Assembly (NCBI GenBank): GCA_905614365.1
Contig: CAJQSO010000007.1
Span: 1-60,584 of the forward strand
From: an uncultured Candidatus Thioglobus sp.
GTDB taxonomy: Bacteria > Pseudomonadota > Gammaproteobacteria > PS1 > Pseudothioglobaceae
Reading direction: 5' to 3'
Length of the DNA stretch: 60,584 nucleotides
Shown: in pieces, positions 1-8,954 of the stretch
Position numbering within the stretch: position 1 is the stretch's first letter
Layout of the letters: each line of letters opens with the position of its first letter
Position numbers and translations under genes: made by a program
The notes under the pieces: generated by a model
Database searches by the model: none
The model's input: the letters and a program-made list of their open reading frames with translations, nothing else
Told to the model about the DNA's origin: nothing

Positions 1-38
1 CTATGGAAAATCTAATATAGTCTAAAGATGTTAATGCG

Positions 39-1148
39 ATGAACTTCTCAAAAAAAATAAGTGATATTGAACAGAATCACTTACTACGTTTAAGAAGAAT
101 TGCTAATAGTGCCCAGGGTGCTATTATGGAAATTGATGGTAAGAAAATCGTTAATTTTTGCTCTAATGATTATTTATCCTTAGCCAATCACCCTAAAATT
201 AAAGATGCACTAATTGAAGGAGTAAAGCTCTATGGTTCTGGCTCAGGAGCCTCACACCTAGTAAGTGGCCACTCTAGGTCTCACCACATATTAGAAGAAG
301 CCTTAGCTGAACATACTGATCAGCAAAGAGCATTACTTTTTTCATCGGGCTACAGCGCAAATCTAGGAATATTTTCTGCTCTAAGGGATGAAATCAAGTG
401 GTCACTTCAAGATAAATTAAATCATGCATCGTTAATCGATGGTAATAGACTAATTGGCCTCCCAATTCAGAGGTATCTCCATAAAAATATTGATTCACTT
501 CAAAAGAAGTTAAAAAAACAAACTGGTCCTGGTCTAGTTGTAACTGATCATATTTTTAGTATGGACGGGGACAAAGCAGGTATTTCAGAAATTGATAAAA
601 CTCTAAATCAAACTGACGCAATATTAATGCAAGATGATGCGCATGGTTTTGGTATTTTTAATCCAACAATCCCTAAGCATTCTATCTACATGGCAACGCT
701 CGGAAAATCTGCTGGAATTATGGGAGCTTTTGTAGCTGGAGATGATGACTTTATAGAATTTTTAATACAAAAATCAAGACCATATACCTACACTACTGCT
801 ATTCCACCTAGTTTTTGTCATGCAGGCCTTATGAGTCTAGAGTTAATTAACAAGGGCGATCAAAAAAATAAGTTATTAGCTAATATTAATTACTTTAAGG
901 ATATTTATAGGCATCTAGGTCTTCAATTTAAAGACTCGGATAGTGCAATTCAACCACTTGTTATAGGCTCAAGCAATGCAGCCCTTAAGTTAAGTAATAA
1001 GCTATTTGATGAAGGTTTTTTTGTTAGTGCTATTCGACCTCCTACAGTTCCTCCTAACACCGCCCGACTTCGATTTACATTATCTGCAGATCATAGTGAA
1101 AATCAAATTGAAGCACTTTTGAAAAAGGTAAAAGATGTTATGGCATAA
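39..1148 (+). CDS. bioF: 8-amino-7-oxononanoate synthase (BioF)
   Basis: PLP-dependent alpha-oxoamine synthase that condenses pimeloyl-ACP (or -CoA) with L-alanine to give 8-amino-7-oxononanoate, the first step of biotin ring assembly, in the cytosol. At 369 aa it is slightly shorter than the E. coli enzyme. It shows the family signature DDAHGFG and the PLP-binding lysine in TLGKSAG, about K223. The ATG at 39 gives a normal N-terminus. It overlaps bioH by 14 bases, so the two are one operon; bioB or bioA could lie to the left of the window. The 38 bases before it hold no gene I can identify. Confidence 0.95.
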   Translation: MNFSKKISDIEQNHLLRLRRIANSAQGAIMEIDGKKIVNFCSNDYLSLANHPKIKDALIEGVKLYGSGSGASHLVSGHSRSHHILEEALAEHTDQQRALLFSSGYSANLGIFSALRDEIKWSLQDKLNHASLIDGNRLIGLPIQRYLHKNIDSLQKKLKKQTGPGLVVTDHIFSMDGDKAGISEIDKTLNQTDAILMQDDAHGFGIFNPTIPKHSIYMATLGKSAGIMGAFVAGDDDFIEFLIQKSRPYTYTTAIPPSFCHAGLMSLELINKGDQKNKLLANINYFKDIYRHLGLQFKDSDSAIQPLVIGSSNAALKLSNKLFDEGFFVSAIRPPTVPPNTARLRFTLSADHSENQIEALLKKVKDVMA

Positions 1149-1833
1149 AACTATAGGCAATGGCCCAAGTTTAGTTTTATTACATGGGTGGGCCTTTAAC
1201 AGCGATATATTCCAAAGCTTAATAGATAAATATAAAATAGGCTATCGCATAACAGTTATTGACCTTCCTGGTCATGGAAGAAGTAATGATGTAGATGGAA
1301 ATATTGAAAGCTGGTGCAATGAACTAATAAAGTTAATCCCAGAGCAATCAATTTTACTTGGCTGGTCTTTAGGTGGCTTACTATCTACCTATATTGCAAG
1401 TAAAATTGAGATTAGTAAGCTAATTCTAGTTGCCGCATCACCCTGTCTTATTAATAATGAAAACTGGCATTATGGAATAAATATTGAGGTATTTAACCAG
1501 TTTGCAATTAATTTAAAAAATGATAACACTAAATCACTCAAACGTTTTGTAAGTCTGCAAAGTAAAAATAAGTCTCAACTTCAAGAACTTTACAAATCAA
1601 TTCAAAAATATCCAGCCTCAAATAATGCGCTAAATAATGGATTAGAAATAATTATTAATTCTGACTTGAGAGATATTTATAAAGATATTACAGTACCTAA
1701 AACCACTATCCTTGGATCACTAGACACACTTGTCCCAGTAAAAATCAAAGAATGGTATGAGGCAGTTGGCTCTCAAACCTCTATTATTCACTCTGGTCAC
1801 CTTCCTTTTATTGATAAAGACTTTGAACTTTAA
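1135..1833 (+). CDS. bioH: Pimeloyl-ACP methyl ester carboxylesterase (BioH)
   Basis: Alpha/beta-hydrolase of 232 aa. BioH removes the methyl group from pimeloyl-ACP methyl ester so the product can enter the BioF reaction. The catalytic triad is visible: Ser78 in GWSLGG, Asp197 in LGSLDTL and His222 in SGHLPF. The C-terminus stops about ten residues after the catalytic His, roughly 15-20 residues earlier than E. coli BioH. Translation is coupled to bioF by a 14-base overlap. bioC, often the next gene, is absent; purE follows. Another small esterase is possible, but the position after bioF makes BioH the best call. Confidence 0.85.
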   Translation: MLWHKTIGNGPSLVLLHGWAFNSDIFQSLIDKYKIGYRITVIDLPGHGRSNDVDGNIESWCNELIKLIPEQSILLGWSLGGLLSTYIASKIEISKLILVAASPCLINNENWHYGINIEVFNQFAINLKNDNTKSLKRFVSLQSKNKSQLQELYKSIQKYPASNNALNNGLEIIINSDLRDIYKDITVPKTTILGSLDTLVPVKIKEWYEAVGSQTSIIHSGHLPFIDKDFEL

Positions 1834-1882
1834 TAATCAGCTCTTTCAAGATTAGTTTCAATTCTAATAACTATCTTGTTTT

Positions 1883-1891
1883 TGGTATAAT
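1883..1891 (+). promoter_or_regulatory. Extended -10 promoter for purEK
   Basis: The string TGGTATAAT is a perfect extended -10 element 28 bases before the purE ATG, in the short gap after bioH. No good -35 hexamer is visible at 17 bases, which is common for extended -10 promoters. Transcription would start around 1898. Confidence 0.55.
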
Positions 1892-1918
1892 TAAATCAAT
1901 TTCCTCACAAAAATCAAA

Positions 1919-2392
1919 ATGAGTGCACTAGTTGGAGTTATTATGGGTTCAAAGTCAGATTGGCCCTCAATGAAAATTGCCACAGAGATGCTTGAAGAGT
2001 TAGGTGTTCCTTATGAGGTCAAGGTTATCTCAGCCCATCGGACTCCTGATTTAATGTTTGAATATGCTGAAACAGCTCAAGCAAGAGGCCTTGAAGTTAT
2101 TATTGCCGGCGCAGGAGGATCTGCTCACTTACCAGGGATGGTTGCTTCAAAAACAATTGTTCCAGTCTTAGGGGTGCCATTAAGTGGTCATGACTCTTTA
2201 TTGTCAATTGTTCAAATGCCTGGTGGAATTCCTGTGGGGACACTTGCCATAGGAAAATCTGGAGCTAAAAATGCAGGAATTTTGGCAGCCCAAATTGTAG
2301 GTAACCATAATGAAGAAATAAGACGAAAAGTTGCTAAATTTCGTTTAGATCAGACTCAAAATGTTCTCAACAATCCTAATCCTGAAAAATAA
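1919..2392 (+). CDS. purE: N5-carboxyaminoimidazole ribonucleotide mutase (PurE)
   Basis: Class I PurE of 157 aa. It moves the carboxyl group of N5-CAIR to C4 to make CAIR in de novo purine synthesis. The N-terminal phosphate-binding motif GSKSDWPSM, the SAHRTP motif and the GGSAHLPGM loop are all present. purK lies 3 bases downstream, as expected for the class I pathway where PurK makes the N5-CAIR substrate. Confidence 0.97.
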   Translation: MSALVGVIMGSKSDWPSMKIATEMLEELGVPYEVKVISAHRTPDLMFEYAETAQARGLEVIIAGAGGSAHLPGMVASKTIVPVLGVPLSGHDSLLSIVQMPGGIPVGTLAIGKSGAKNAGILAAQIVGNHNEEIRRKVAKFRLDQTQNVLNNPNPEK

Positions 2393-2395
2393 CTT

Positions 2396-3484
2396 ATGAA
2401 AATTGGGGTCCTTGGTGCTGGTCAATTAGGGAGAATGCTTGCACTATCAGCCTATCCATTAGGTCACCAAATGAGATTTTTAGCATTATCTGAAGAAGAC
2501 CCATCTTCACTTCTTGGTAAAACATTTATTCACAATAATAATCCAGAAATGGTTAGTAATTTTGCTGATAGCTCAGACATTGTGACCTATGAAAGCGAAA
2601 ATACTGACGTAACTATTGTTAATGAAATTAGTAAAAATACCAAAGTTTATCCTAGTGATAAATCTCTATACATTTCTCAACATCGCGGCAGAGAAAAAGC
2701 ACTTCTAGATGCATTAAAAATACCATGCGCGCCCTATCAAATTGTAAATAGTCTTGACGATCTAAAAAGTGCAATTAAGAATATTGGAATTCCTTCAATA
2801 CTAAAAACAGCAACAGATGGCTATGATGGTAAAGGCCAGTTTTTAATTAAATCTGAAGCTCAGATCGATGAAGCATGGGAAAAGATGTCTGGCGTTGATG
2901 CTATCCTTGAAGGCTTTATAAATTTTAAACGGGAGCTATCTTTGATAGCAGTTAGAAGCATAGATGGCAGTCTTGAATTTTATCCCTTAGTTGAAAACTC
3001 TCATCATGAAGGCATACTAAGACTGACAATAGCTCCTGCACAAAACATCTCAGTGTCTCTTCAAAATAAAGCGCAAGAGTATATGAGCTCTCTTCTTAAA
3101 GAGATTAAACATGTTGGAGTTTTAACCATTGAACTCTTTGAATCTGATGATGACCTTCTAGTTAATGAGATAGCCCCAAGAGTTCATAATTCTGGCCACT
3201 GGACTATTGAAGGTGCGCAAACCTCACAATTTGAAAATCATATAAGAGCAATTACTGAATCTCCCTTAGGGCAAACGACTATGACTTCAAAATTCAGCGC
3301 CATGATTAATATAATTGGAGTCCATGGACCAATCCAAAAAGTACTTAAAACTAAAAATGCTCACCTTCATTTATATAATAAAGCGGAGCGAACTAGAAGA
3401 AAGTTGGGCCATATAACTTTAACTTCTAACTCAATTGATGAATTAAATAAAACGCTAGATAGCTTAAAAGAATATTTACCTTAA
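2396..3484 (+). CDS. purK: N5-carboxyaminoimidazole ribonucleotide synthase (PurK)
   Basis: ATP-grasp ligase of 362 aa that makes N5-CAIR from AIR, bicarbonate and ATP. The N-terminus GVLGAGQLGRM is the family signature. The central TDGYDGKGQF and the metal-ligand region NEIAPRVHNSGHWT belong to the ATP-grasp fold. It forms an operon with purE. Its stop overlaps the end of the convergent gene at 3481 by 4 bases. Confidence 0.97.
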   Translation: MKIGVLGAGQLGRMLALSAYPLGHQMRFLALSEEDPSSLLGKTFIHNNNPEMVSNFADSSDIVTYESENTDVTIVNEISKNTKVYPSDKSLYISQHRGREKALLDALKIPCAPYQIVNSLDDLKSAIKNIGIPSILKTATDGYDGKGQFLIKSEAQIDEAWEKMSGVDAILEGFINFKRELSLIAVRSIDGSLEFYPLVENSHHEGILRLTIAPAQNISVSLQNKAQEYMSSLLKEIKHVGVLTIELFESDDDLLVNEIAPRVHNSGHWTIEGAQTSQFENHIRAITESPLGQTTMTSKFSAMINIIGVHGPIQKVLKTKNAHLHLYNKAERTRRKLGHITLTSNSIDELNKTLDSLKEYLP

Positions 3485-3858
3485 TCCTCATTTAAATCAA
3501 AAAGACTCCCAGTAATACTTCCGCCTAGTTCTTCTTGATAGAACTGCTCTGCTAGTTTTTCTTCATAGTGATATGCTTTTAATTCACTTACTTCAACGCC
3601 AGCTAAAAATTGACAAACATGAATCATCTCATGACAAAGAGTAATAATAAATTTTTTTTTATCTAATGATTCTTCAATTTCTATAAAGAACTTTCCATCA
3701 CCTTCATAGTCAGTCCAAGCGAGTGCATCATCTACTTTCTGAATAGTTAGATCTATATTTGGAATATTATTTGCTTGAAACAAGCCATTACTACAGAAAC
3801 TAAACAGCCTCTTGGAAAGCTCTATTTGCTCTTTATTACCACCACGAATATAAAGCAT
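3481..3858 (-). CDS. Small HExxH putative zinc metallopeptidase-like protein
   Basis: An unrecognised protein of 125 aa. It carries HEMIH at residues 76-80, which fits the HExxH zinc-ligand and catalytic motif of SprT-like and related gluzincin domains, and several glutamates near residues 99-110 could give a third ligand. I see no signal peptide or membrane segment. It lies downstream of the glutaredoxin-like gene on the same strand with a 21-base gap and could be the last gene of the lpxK-folD operon. Peptidase activity is inferred from the motif alone. Confidence 0.65.
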   Translation of the reverse strand: MLYIRGGNKEQIELSKRLFSFCSNGLFQANNIPNIDLTIQKVDDALAWTDYEGDGKFFIEIEESLDKKKFIITLCHEMIHVCQFLAGVEVSELKAYHYEEKLAEQFYQEELGGSITGSLFDLNED

Positions 3859-3879
3859 TTTTACAAAAAATCACATAGT

Positions 3880-4251
3880 TTATTGAAATCGTTCATCCAG
3901 GTACTTGATAATATCATTCGATTCATAAAGCCAACTAGCTTGACCAGCGCCCTCAATCTTTAAGCATGGAACCTTAATCTTTCCACCATTTAATTCAAGC
4001 TCATTTCTGAATTCACCTTCAGTTTGAGCATTTCGAGTCTCAACTTTAAGATTTAAACGTTTAATTGACCTTCTAGTCTTGACACAAAATGGACAAGCAT
4101 AAAATTGATAAAGTTTTAGAATTTTTGTTTCTTGATCAACCTTAGATTGATCTTCAACACTTCTTTTTACTCTTGATGGCCTAAATAACCAGTCAATAAA
4201 TATCAATACTCTGCCCGAGCCTTCTCTTAATAATCTTAGAAAAAATCTCAT
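3880..4251 (-). CDS. Glutaredoxin-like / GST N-terminal domain protein
   Basis: A protein of 123 aa. Residues 44-123 form a glutaredoxin/GST N-terminal thioredoxin fold with the redox motif CPFC at 53-56, the cis-Pro segment VPCL near 94-97 and the glutathione-site segment YESNDII near 109-115. The N-terminal 40 residues are basic with a short hydrophobic patch and could associate with the membrane. The start overlaps the folD stop by 4 bases, so translation is probably coupled. It likely handles glutathione-linked disulfides; the substrate is unknown. Confidence 0.8.
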   Translation of the reverse strand: MRFFLRLLREGSGRVLIFIDWLFRPSRVKRSVEDQSKVDQETKILKLYQFYACPFCVKTRRSIKRLNLKVETRNAQTEGEFRNELELNGGKIKVPCLKIEGAGQASWLYESNDIIKYLDERFQ

Positions 4252-5081
4252 AAGCTCTCCCTATAAGCTATCAATGTATTTTCTAAAAGAGTTGCAATAG
4301 TCATTGGACCAACTCCACCAGGAACTGGCGTTATAGCTCCAGCTATATCTTTAACTGCATCAAAATCTACATCTCCAACAAGAGAGCCATCTTCCAATCG
4401 ATTTATACCAATATCTATAACGATAGCTCCAGCTTTAACCCAGTCGCCTTTGACCATTTCTGGAATTCCAACACCTACAACAACAATGTCTGCTTGTTTA
4501 ACTTTCTCCGCCACATTTTTAGTTTTACTATTACATATAGTTACAGTTCCTCGGGCATTTAGAAGCTCCATTGCCATAGGCCTTCCTACAATGTTTGAGG
4601 CTCCAATAACGACACAATTCATTCCTTCAACCTGGCAACCAACTGATGCCAGCATAGTCATAACTCCTTTGGGAGTACATGGTCTTAGATGGGATTTATT
4701 TTGCATTAATTTTCCAATATTTTCACTATGGAATCCGTCAACATCCTTATTAGGCGAGATATGCTCAATAACCTTATTTGCATCAATATGACTAGGCAAC
4801 GGAAGCTGAACTAAAATACCATCTATCTTAGGATTATTATTCAGTCTTTCCACTTCTTCCAAGAGTTGTTGTTCAGTTGTATTCTCTGACTTAATAATCT
4901 TATCTGAAAAAAAACCTGCCTGCTTACATGCAATTTCTTTATTTCTTACATATACGGCTGAAGCCGGATCTTCTCCTACTAAAATTACAGCGAGACCTGG
5001 AGGTCGTTGAAGCATTTTGACTTCTTCAGCAATTTTTAGACGTAAATTTTTTGCAATCTCTTTACCATCAATAATATTCAT
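4248..5081 (-). CDS. folD: Methylene-THF dehydrogenase / cyclohydrolase (FolD)
   Basis: Bifunctional cytosolic enzyme of 277 aa that interconverts 5,10-methylene-THF, 5,10-methenyl-THF and 10-formyl-THF. Diagnostic blocks are VGEDPAS with the following YVRNK, the QLPLP segment, CTPKGVM, the NADP loop GASNIVGRP and the C-terminal PVPGGVGPMT. It overlaps both neighbours by 4 bases (kdsB upstream, the glutaredoxin-like gene downstream). Confidence 0.97.
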   Translation of the reverse strand: MNIIDGKEIAKNLRLKIAEEVKMLQRPPGLAVILVGEDPASAVYVRNKEIACKQAGFFSDKIIKSENTTEQQLLEEVERLNNNPKIDGILVQLPLPSHIDANKVIEHISPNKDVDGFHSENIGKLMQNKSHLRPCTPKGVMTMLASVGCQVEGMNCVVIGASNIVGRPMAMELLNARGTVTICNSKTKNVAEKVKQADIVVVGVGIPEMVKGDWVKAGAIVIDIGINRLEDGSLVGDVDFDAVKDIAGAITPVPGGVGPMTIATLLENTLIAYRESL

Positions 5082-5815
5082 TTTTTTAATTCCTTTTTAA
5101 CTTTTTTCAAATCACTTTTTGTATCAACACCATAGCCTGTTGGAGCACAAGAAACATCGACATTAATATCGATTCCTTGATTTAATATAGTTAGTTGCTC
5201 TAATTTCTCAGCTATTTCTAATTCAGATTTACCCATCTTCAAATATTGTTTTAAAAAACTAACTCGATAAGCATATAAGCCAATATGACGAAAACATAAA
5301 TCCAAGTTAATTTCACTACTATTCCTAAATGCAGGGATTGGTGACCTTGAGAAGTACAATGCTTTGCCGCGCGAATTATATACGACTTTAACGCAATTTA
5401 GATCAAAGTAAGACTCCTCACTTTCAATTTTTTCACACAACGTTGCAACACTCATACCACTAGTAATCAAATTAGAGGCAACTTGATTTATTGCATCAGG
5501 GCTCATCATAGGCTCATCACCCTGAACATTAACAACGACTTCATCATCATTAAAATCTAGAGAGGTGACTACTTCAGATAAGCGAGAGGTTCCAGATGTG
5601 TGGCTTGAGTTAGTCATACAAACATCTGCACCAAAATCTTTAGCTATTACACTTATTCTTTCATCATCCGTTGCGATAATTACACGTTTAGCACTACTCT
5701 TAATGGCATTTGAATAAGTATGCTCAATAAGTGTTTTACCATTAATATTTTTTAATAACTTTGCCGGTAAACGGCTTGAAGCATATCGAGCAGGAATAAT
5801 AACGGAAAAATCCAT
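5078..5815 (-). CDS. kdsB: CMP-KDO synthetase (KdsB)
   Basis: 3-deoxy-manno-octulosonate cytidylyltransferase of 245 aa. It activates KDO with CTP for the inner core of lipopolysaccharide. The nucleotidyltransferase start IIPARYASSRLPAK, the NVQGDEP block and the FSRSPIP segment are typical. Its ATG overlaps the TAA of the Trm112-like gene (TAATG) and its stop overlaps folD. It shows that the organism builds KDO-containing LPS. Confidence 0.96.
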   Translation of the reverse strand: MDFSVIIPARYASSRLPAKLLKNINGKTLIEHTYSNAIKSSAKRVIIATDDERISVIAKDFGADVCMTNSSHTSGTSRLSEVVTSLDFNDDEVVVNVQGDEPMMSPDAINQVASNLITSGMSVATLCEKIESEESYFDLNCVKVVYNSRGKALYFSRSPIPAFRNSSEINLDLCFRHIGLYAYRVSFLKQYLKMGKSELEIAEKLEQLTILNQGIDINVDVSCAPTGYGVDTKSDLKKVKKELKK

Positions 5816-5985
5816 TATTTTTCAGAATTAGTTTTTCGAGCCTCTTCTAGAAGAAGAATTGGGATGCCATCAATGATAGGGTAAGCTAATTGACTTTTAT
5901 CACACACTAATTCTTCACCAACTAACTTTAGGGGCGCTTTACTTTCTGGGCAAACTAACATTTTTAATAAATTTTTGTCAATCAT
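5815..5985 (-). CDS. Trm112/YcaR family small zinc-ribbon-like protein
   Basis: A short gene of 56 aa starting MIDKNLLKMLVCPESK and ending near EEARKTNSEK. It has the Trm112/YcaR pattern: an LVCPES knuckle, then LVCDKSQLAYPIIDGIPILL. It sits between lpxK and kdsB exactly as ycaR does in E. coli and relatives. Its ATG overlaps the lpxK TGA and its TAA overlaps the kdsB ATG, so it is translationally coupled on both sides. The family binds and supports methyltransferases in some organisms; the role in this LPS operon is unknown. The second knuckle has only one Cys here, so zinc binding may be weak. Confidence 0.9.
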   Translation of the reverse strand: MIDKNLLKMLVCPESKAPLKLVGEELVCDKSQLAYPIIDGIPILLLEEARKTNSEK

Positions 5986-6950
5986 AATTTAGACTCCAGT
6001 TGTTGATAAAAGTCAGGACTAATTTTTGCATCAACAGACAAATACCACATTTGACTTGTTGCAAACTGTTTACATTTTACACAATCCTTAGCTGTCATTA
6101 GGATTGGATAGTCGTCCTTAAATTCGAAATCCTTCTCAGTAAAAGAATGGTGATCTGCAAATGTTTTAGTAATTAAATTAACACCAAGTTTTTCAAGTGA
6201 TGAAAAAAAATTATCTGGCTTTCCAATTCCCGCCAAAGCGAAGCATTTTTTACTCTTAAAAAAATCAAGATCTTTTTTTTCATTTGTAGCTAGATTAATA
6301 TAACAGTTCGCTGCAATCTTGCTTGATATCTCTCCTTCAGCATGTGAGCCATTATTAATAATAAAATCAACTGACTTGAGTCTTCTTTTTGATTCTCTTA
6401 GAGGTCCTGCTGGGAGAAACCATCCATTTCCTAATCGATTATGTCCATCTATAACTGCAATTTCAATATCACGCCCCATAGCGTAATGCTGAAGACCATC
6501 ATCACTAATAATTAAATCTACTGAATGATTTTCAGTTAAAAACTTTACTGCATTATTTCGTTTTTTAGCCACCACAACAAAGGCTTCAGTTTGTTGCTTT
6601 ATTAACAAAGGCTCATCACCACAATCAATTGGGTCACTTGTCGAAGTAACCTCTAATGATTCTTGAGTATACTTTCCTTTATAGCCCCTGGAAACAACTC
6701 CTACTATTTTATTACGAGAGGCAAAATATTTAGCGACTGCAATTACAATTGGCGTCTTTCCAGTTCCACCTGCTGTTATATTGCCTATAACAATAACTGG
6801 TACTGATGACGCACTTACTTTTAATAACCCTACTTTGTAAAGACAAAGACGTATATAACTAAAAATGAAGAAGATAACGGAAAAAGGCAAAAGCAAAAAA
6901 TTAACTAGGCCAAACTTACTGTGATTGATAAAACTTGTAATACTTAGCAT
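5982..6950 (-). CDS. lpxK: Tetraacyldisaccharide 4'-kinase (LpxK)
   Basis: Membrane-associated kinase of lipid A synthesis that phosphorylates the 4' position of the tetraacyl disaccharide to give lipid IVA. A hydrophobic N-terminal helix (FLLLPFSVIFFIFSYI) is followed by the P-loop GNITAGGTGKTP, VSRGYKGK, DDGLQHY and the GNGWFLPAGPLRE block. I place the start at the ATG at 6950 (322 aa); a GTG 18 bases further out in the same frame is also open. First gene of the coupled operon lpxK, trm112-like, kdsB, folD, grx-like. It is divergent from the Lol permease with a gap of about 53 bases. Confidence 0.95.
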   Translation of the reverse strand: MLSITSFINHSKFGLVNFLLLPFSVIFFIFSYIRLCLYKVGLLKVSASSVPVIVIGNITAGGTGKTPIVIAVAKYFASRNKIVGVVSRGYKGKYTQESLEVTSTSDPIDCGDEPLLIKQQTEAFVVVAKKRNNAVKFLTENHSVDLIISDDGLQHYAMGRDIEIAVIDGHNRLGNGWFLPAGPLRESKRRLKSVDFIINNGSHAEGEISSKIAANCYINLATNEKKDLDFFKSKKCFALAGIGKPDNFFSSLEKLGVNLITKTFADHHSFTEKDFEFKDDYPILMTAKDCVKCKQFATSQMWYLSVDAKISPDFYQQLESKL

Positions 6951-7003
6951 TTTGATAATTTTAATCACTTTTAAAACATTAATTATGACAAAATATTCCG
7001 ACT

Positions 7004-8239
7004 ATGAGTGTTGAATTTCATATTTCTAACCAATATTTAAGATCCAATCGAAAAAAAGGCTTTGTTTCTTTTATTTCTGGCGTTTCTATGGTTGGTCTAG
7101 TTCTAGCTGTTATGTCCCTTATTACTGTCTTGTCAGTAATGAACGGCTTTCATGAAGAGTTAACAAATCGAGTTTTAAACACGATTTCTCACTCCTACAT
7201 AACAGAAACTGATGATACTCTTGATAATTGGCAAGATCTTAGAAAAAAAATTAACGCACAGGATCAGATTATTGCTTCCTCACCTTTTGTTGAAGACTTT
7301 GCCTTAATGACTTCAAAGAATGCCTCACAAGGTATCAGTGTTAGAGGCATTCTTATAGATTTAGAATCAACAACGTCTGCCTTATTAGATGATATTAAAT
7401 ATGGCAGTCTTAGCCTTTATGAAGACGATTCATCAATATTAATTGGTGTTGGCCTTGCAACACTTATGGGAACAGGAATTGGGGATAAGCTTACTTTGAT
7501 AGCTCCCTCAAGAAATTCCAATGGCAAACTAATTCCTCAGTCACAAGCTTATAAGGTTAGTGGCATATTTAATGCTGGCGTAAATGATTTTAACAACAAT
7601 CTTGCATTTATCCACCTTTATGATGCACAAGATTTATTTGCTCTTGGAAATCAAGTATCTGGAATCCGCCTTAAAGTAGATGACTTATTTGAAGCAAATA
7701 AAATTACAGATAGTGTAATTAAATCTCTTGGAGATGGATATTATGGGGTTGATTGGATGCAGCAACAGCGAAACTTTATCAGAGCTTTAAATCTTGAAAA
7801 GCAAATGATTGCAATTATTCTTTCTTTGATAATTGCTATTGCCGCTTTTAATATAGTATCTATGATGGTTATGGTAGTTACTGACAAAAAGTCTGACATT
7901 GCGATCCTAAGAACCATCGGAATGACTCCAAAAAGAATTGTTAGAATATTCTTCTACCAAGGCCTCAGTATTGGTTTTATTGGTATTACTATAGGAACAA
8001 TTCTTGGATTAATTTTAGCTCTTAATATCGAATCTGTAATTTCTGGAATTGAAAGTATTATTGGCTTCCAATTTTTCCCTAAAGATTTATTTTATATTAG
8101 CCGATTTCCATCAAAAATTCTACTAAGTGATGTAGTTAGTATAGTTCTGGGAGCTTTTATATTAGTAATTATTGCAGCTATTTATCCAGCAAAACGTGCT
8201 GGAAAAGTTAATATTTCAGAGGTTTTAAGGCATGAGTAA
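7004..8239 (+). CDS. Lipoprotein-releasing ABC permease, LolC/LolE family
   Basis: Inner-membrane permease of 411 aa with one N-terminal TM helix near 22-46, a periplasmic domain, and three C-terminal TM helices (about 268-295, 318-345 and 375-400), the MacB/FtsX architecture. With LolD it extracts outer-membrane lipoproteins for LolA. The N-terminal ISNQYLRSNRKKGFVSFIS is typical of LolC/E. Only one permease gene is present, directly followed by lolD with an 8-base overlap, so it may be the single-permease LolF form. A second copy elsewhere cannot be excluded. Confidence 0.9.
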   Translation: MSVEFHISNQYLRSNRKKGFVSFISGVSMVGLVLAVMSLITVLSVMNGFHEELTNRVLNTISHSYITETDDTLDNWQDLRKKINAQDQIIASSPFVEDFALMTSKNASQGISVRGILIDLESTTSALLDDIKYGSLSLYEDDSSILIGVGLATLMGTGIGDKLTLIAPSRNSNGKLIPQSQAYKVSGIFNAGVNDFNNNLAFIHLYDAQDLFALGNQVSGIRLKVDDLFEANKITDSVIKSLGDGYYGVDWMQQQRNFIRALNLEKQMIAIILSLIIAIAAFNIVSMMVMVVTDKKSDIAILRTIGMTPKRIVRIFFYQGLSIGFIGITIGTILGLILALNIESVISGIESIIGFQFFPKDLFYISRFPSKILLSDVVSIVLGAFILVIIAAIYPAKRAGKVNISEVLRHE

Positions 8240-8909
8240 TATAATTGAATGTCGCTCTGTTAGCTTTTCATATAACGAGGGTAATAATAAAACATCTGTT
8301 TTAAAAAATTTAAATTTTGAAATTAAGTCTGGAGAAACTACTGCAATTATTGGTCAATCAGGATGTGGAAAATCAACGCTACTTAATTTAATGGCTGGTC
8401 TTGATACTCCTTCTGAAGGTGAAGTACTCATTACTAATACCAATATTTCGGAAATTAGCGAAAAAGATAGGACAGAGTTGCGTGCTAAAAACCTTGGCTT
8501 TGTTTATCAATTTCATCACTTACTAAATGATTTTTCATCATTATATAACGTTGCTTTACCTTTGTTAATTATGGGCGTTGATAAAAGTGATTCGCTCTTA
8601 CAAGCGAAAAAAATATTAACAAAGGTTGGGCTAGAAAATCGATTGAATCATAAGCCATCAGAACTATCAGGCGGCGAAAGGCAAAGAGTTGCAATTGCAA
8701 GAGCTATGATAACTGAGCCAACTTGTCTCTTAGCAGATGAGCCAACAGGAAACTTAGATGCAGAAAATGCAAAGGAAGTATTAGAACTTATCATAGAGCT
8801 AAACACAAATAAAACTACCGCGCTGTTAATTGTCACTCATGATCTTTCTATTGCAAATAAAATGGGTAGAAAGCTAACCTTAACCAATGGCGAAATACAT
8901 GAAATATGA
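8232..8909 (+). CDS. lolD: Lipoprotein-releasing system ATPase (LolD)
   Basis: ABC ATPase of 225 aa that powers lipoprotein release. It shows Walker A GQSGCGKST, the Lol-type FVYQFHHLL stretch, signature LSGGERQRVA, Walker B LLADEPTGNLD and the switch His in VTHD. It overlaps the permease gene by 8 bases. The FHHLL segment and this pairing favour LolD over MacB or FtsE. Confidence 0.95.
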   Translation: MSNIIECRSVSFSYNEGNNKTSVLKNLNFEIKSGETTAIIGQSGCGKSTLLNLMAGLDTPSEGEVLITNTNISEISEKDRTELRAKNLGFVYQFHHLLNDFSSLYNVALPLLIMGVDKSDSLLQAKKILTKVGLENRLNHKPSELSGGERQRVAIARAMITEPTCLLADEPTGNLDAENAKEVLELIIELNTNKTTALLIVTHDLSIANKMGRKLTLTNGEIHEI

Positions 8910-8954
8910 AACTAGTTTTTTAGGGTTAAAAACTTAATGGCTCTAAATTGTTTT

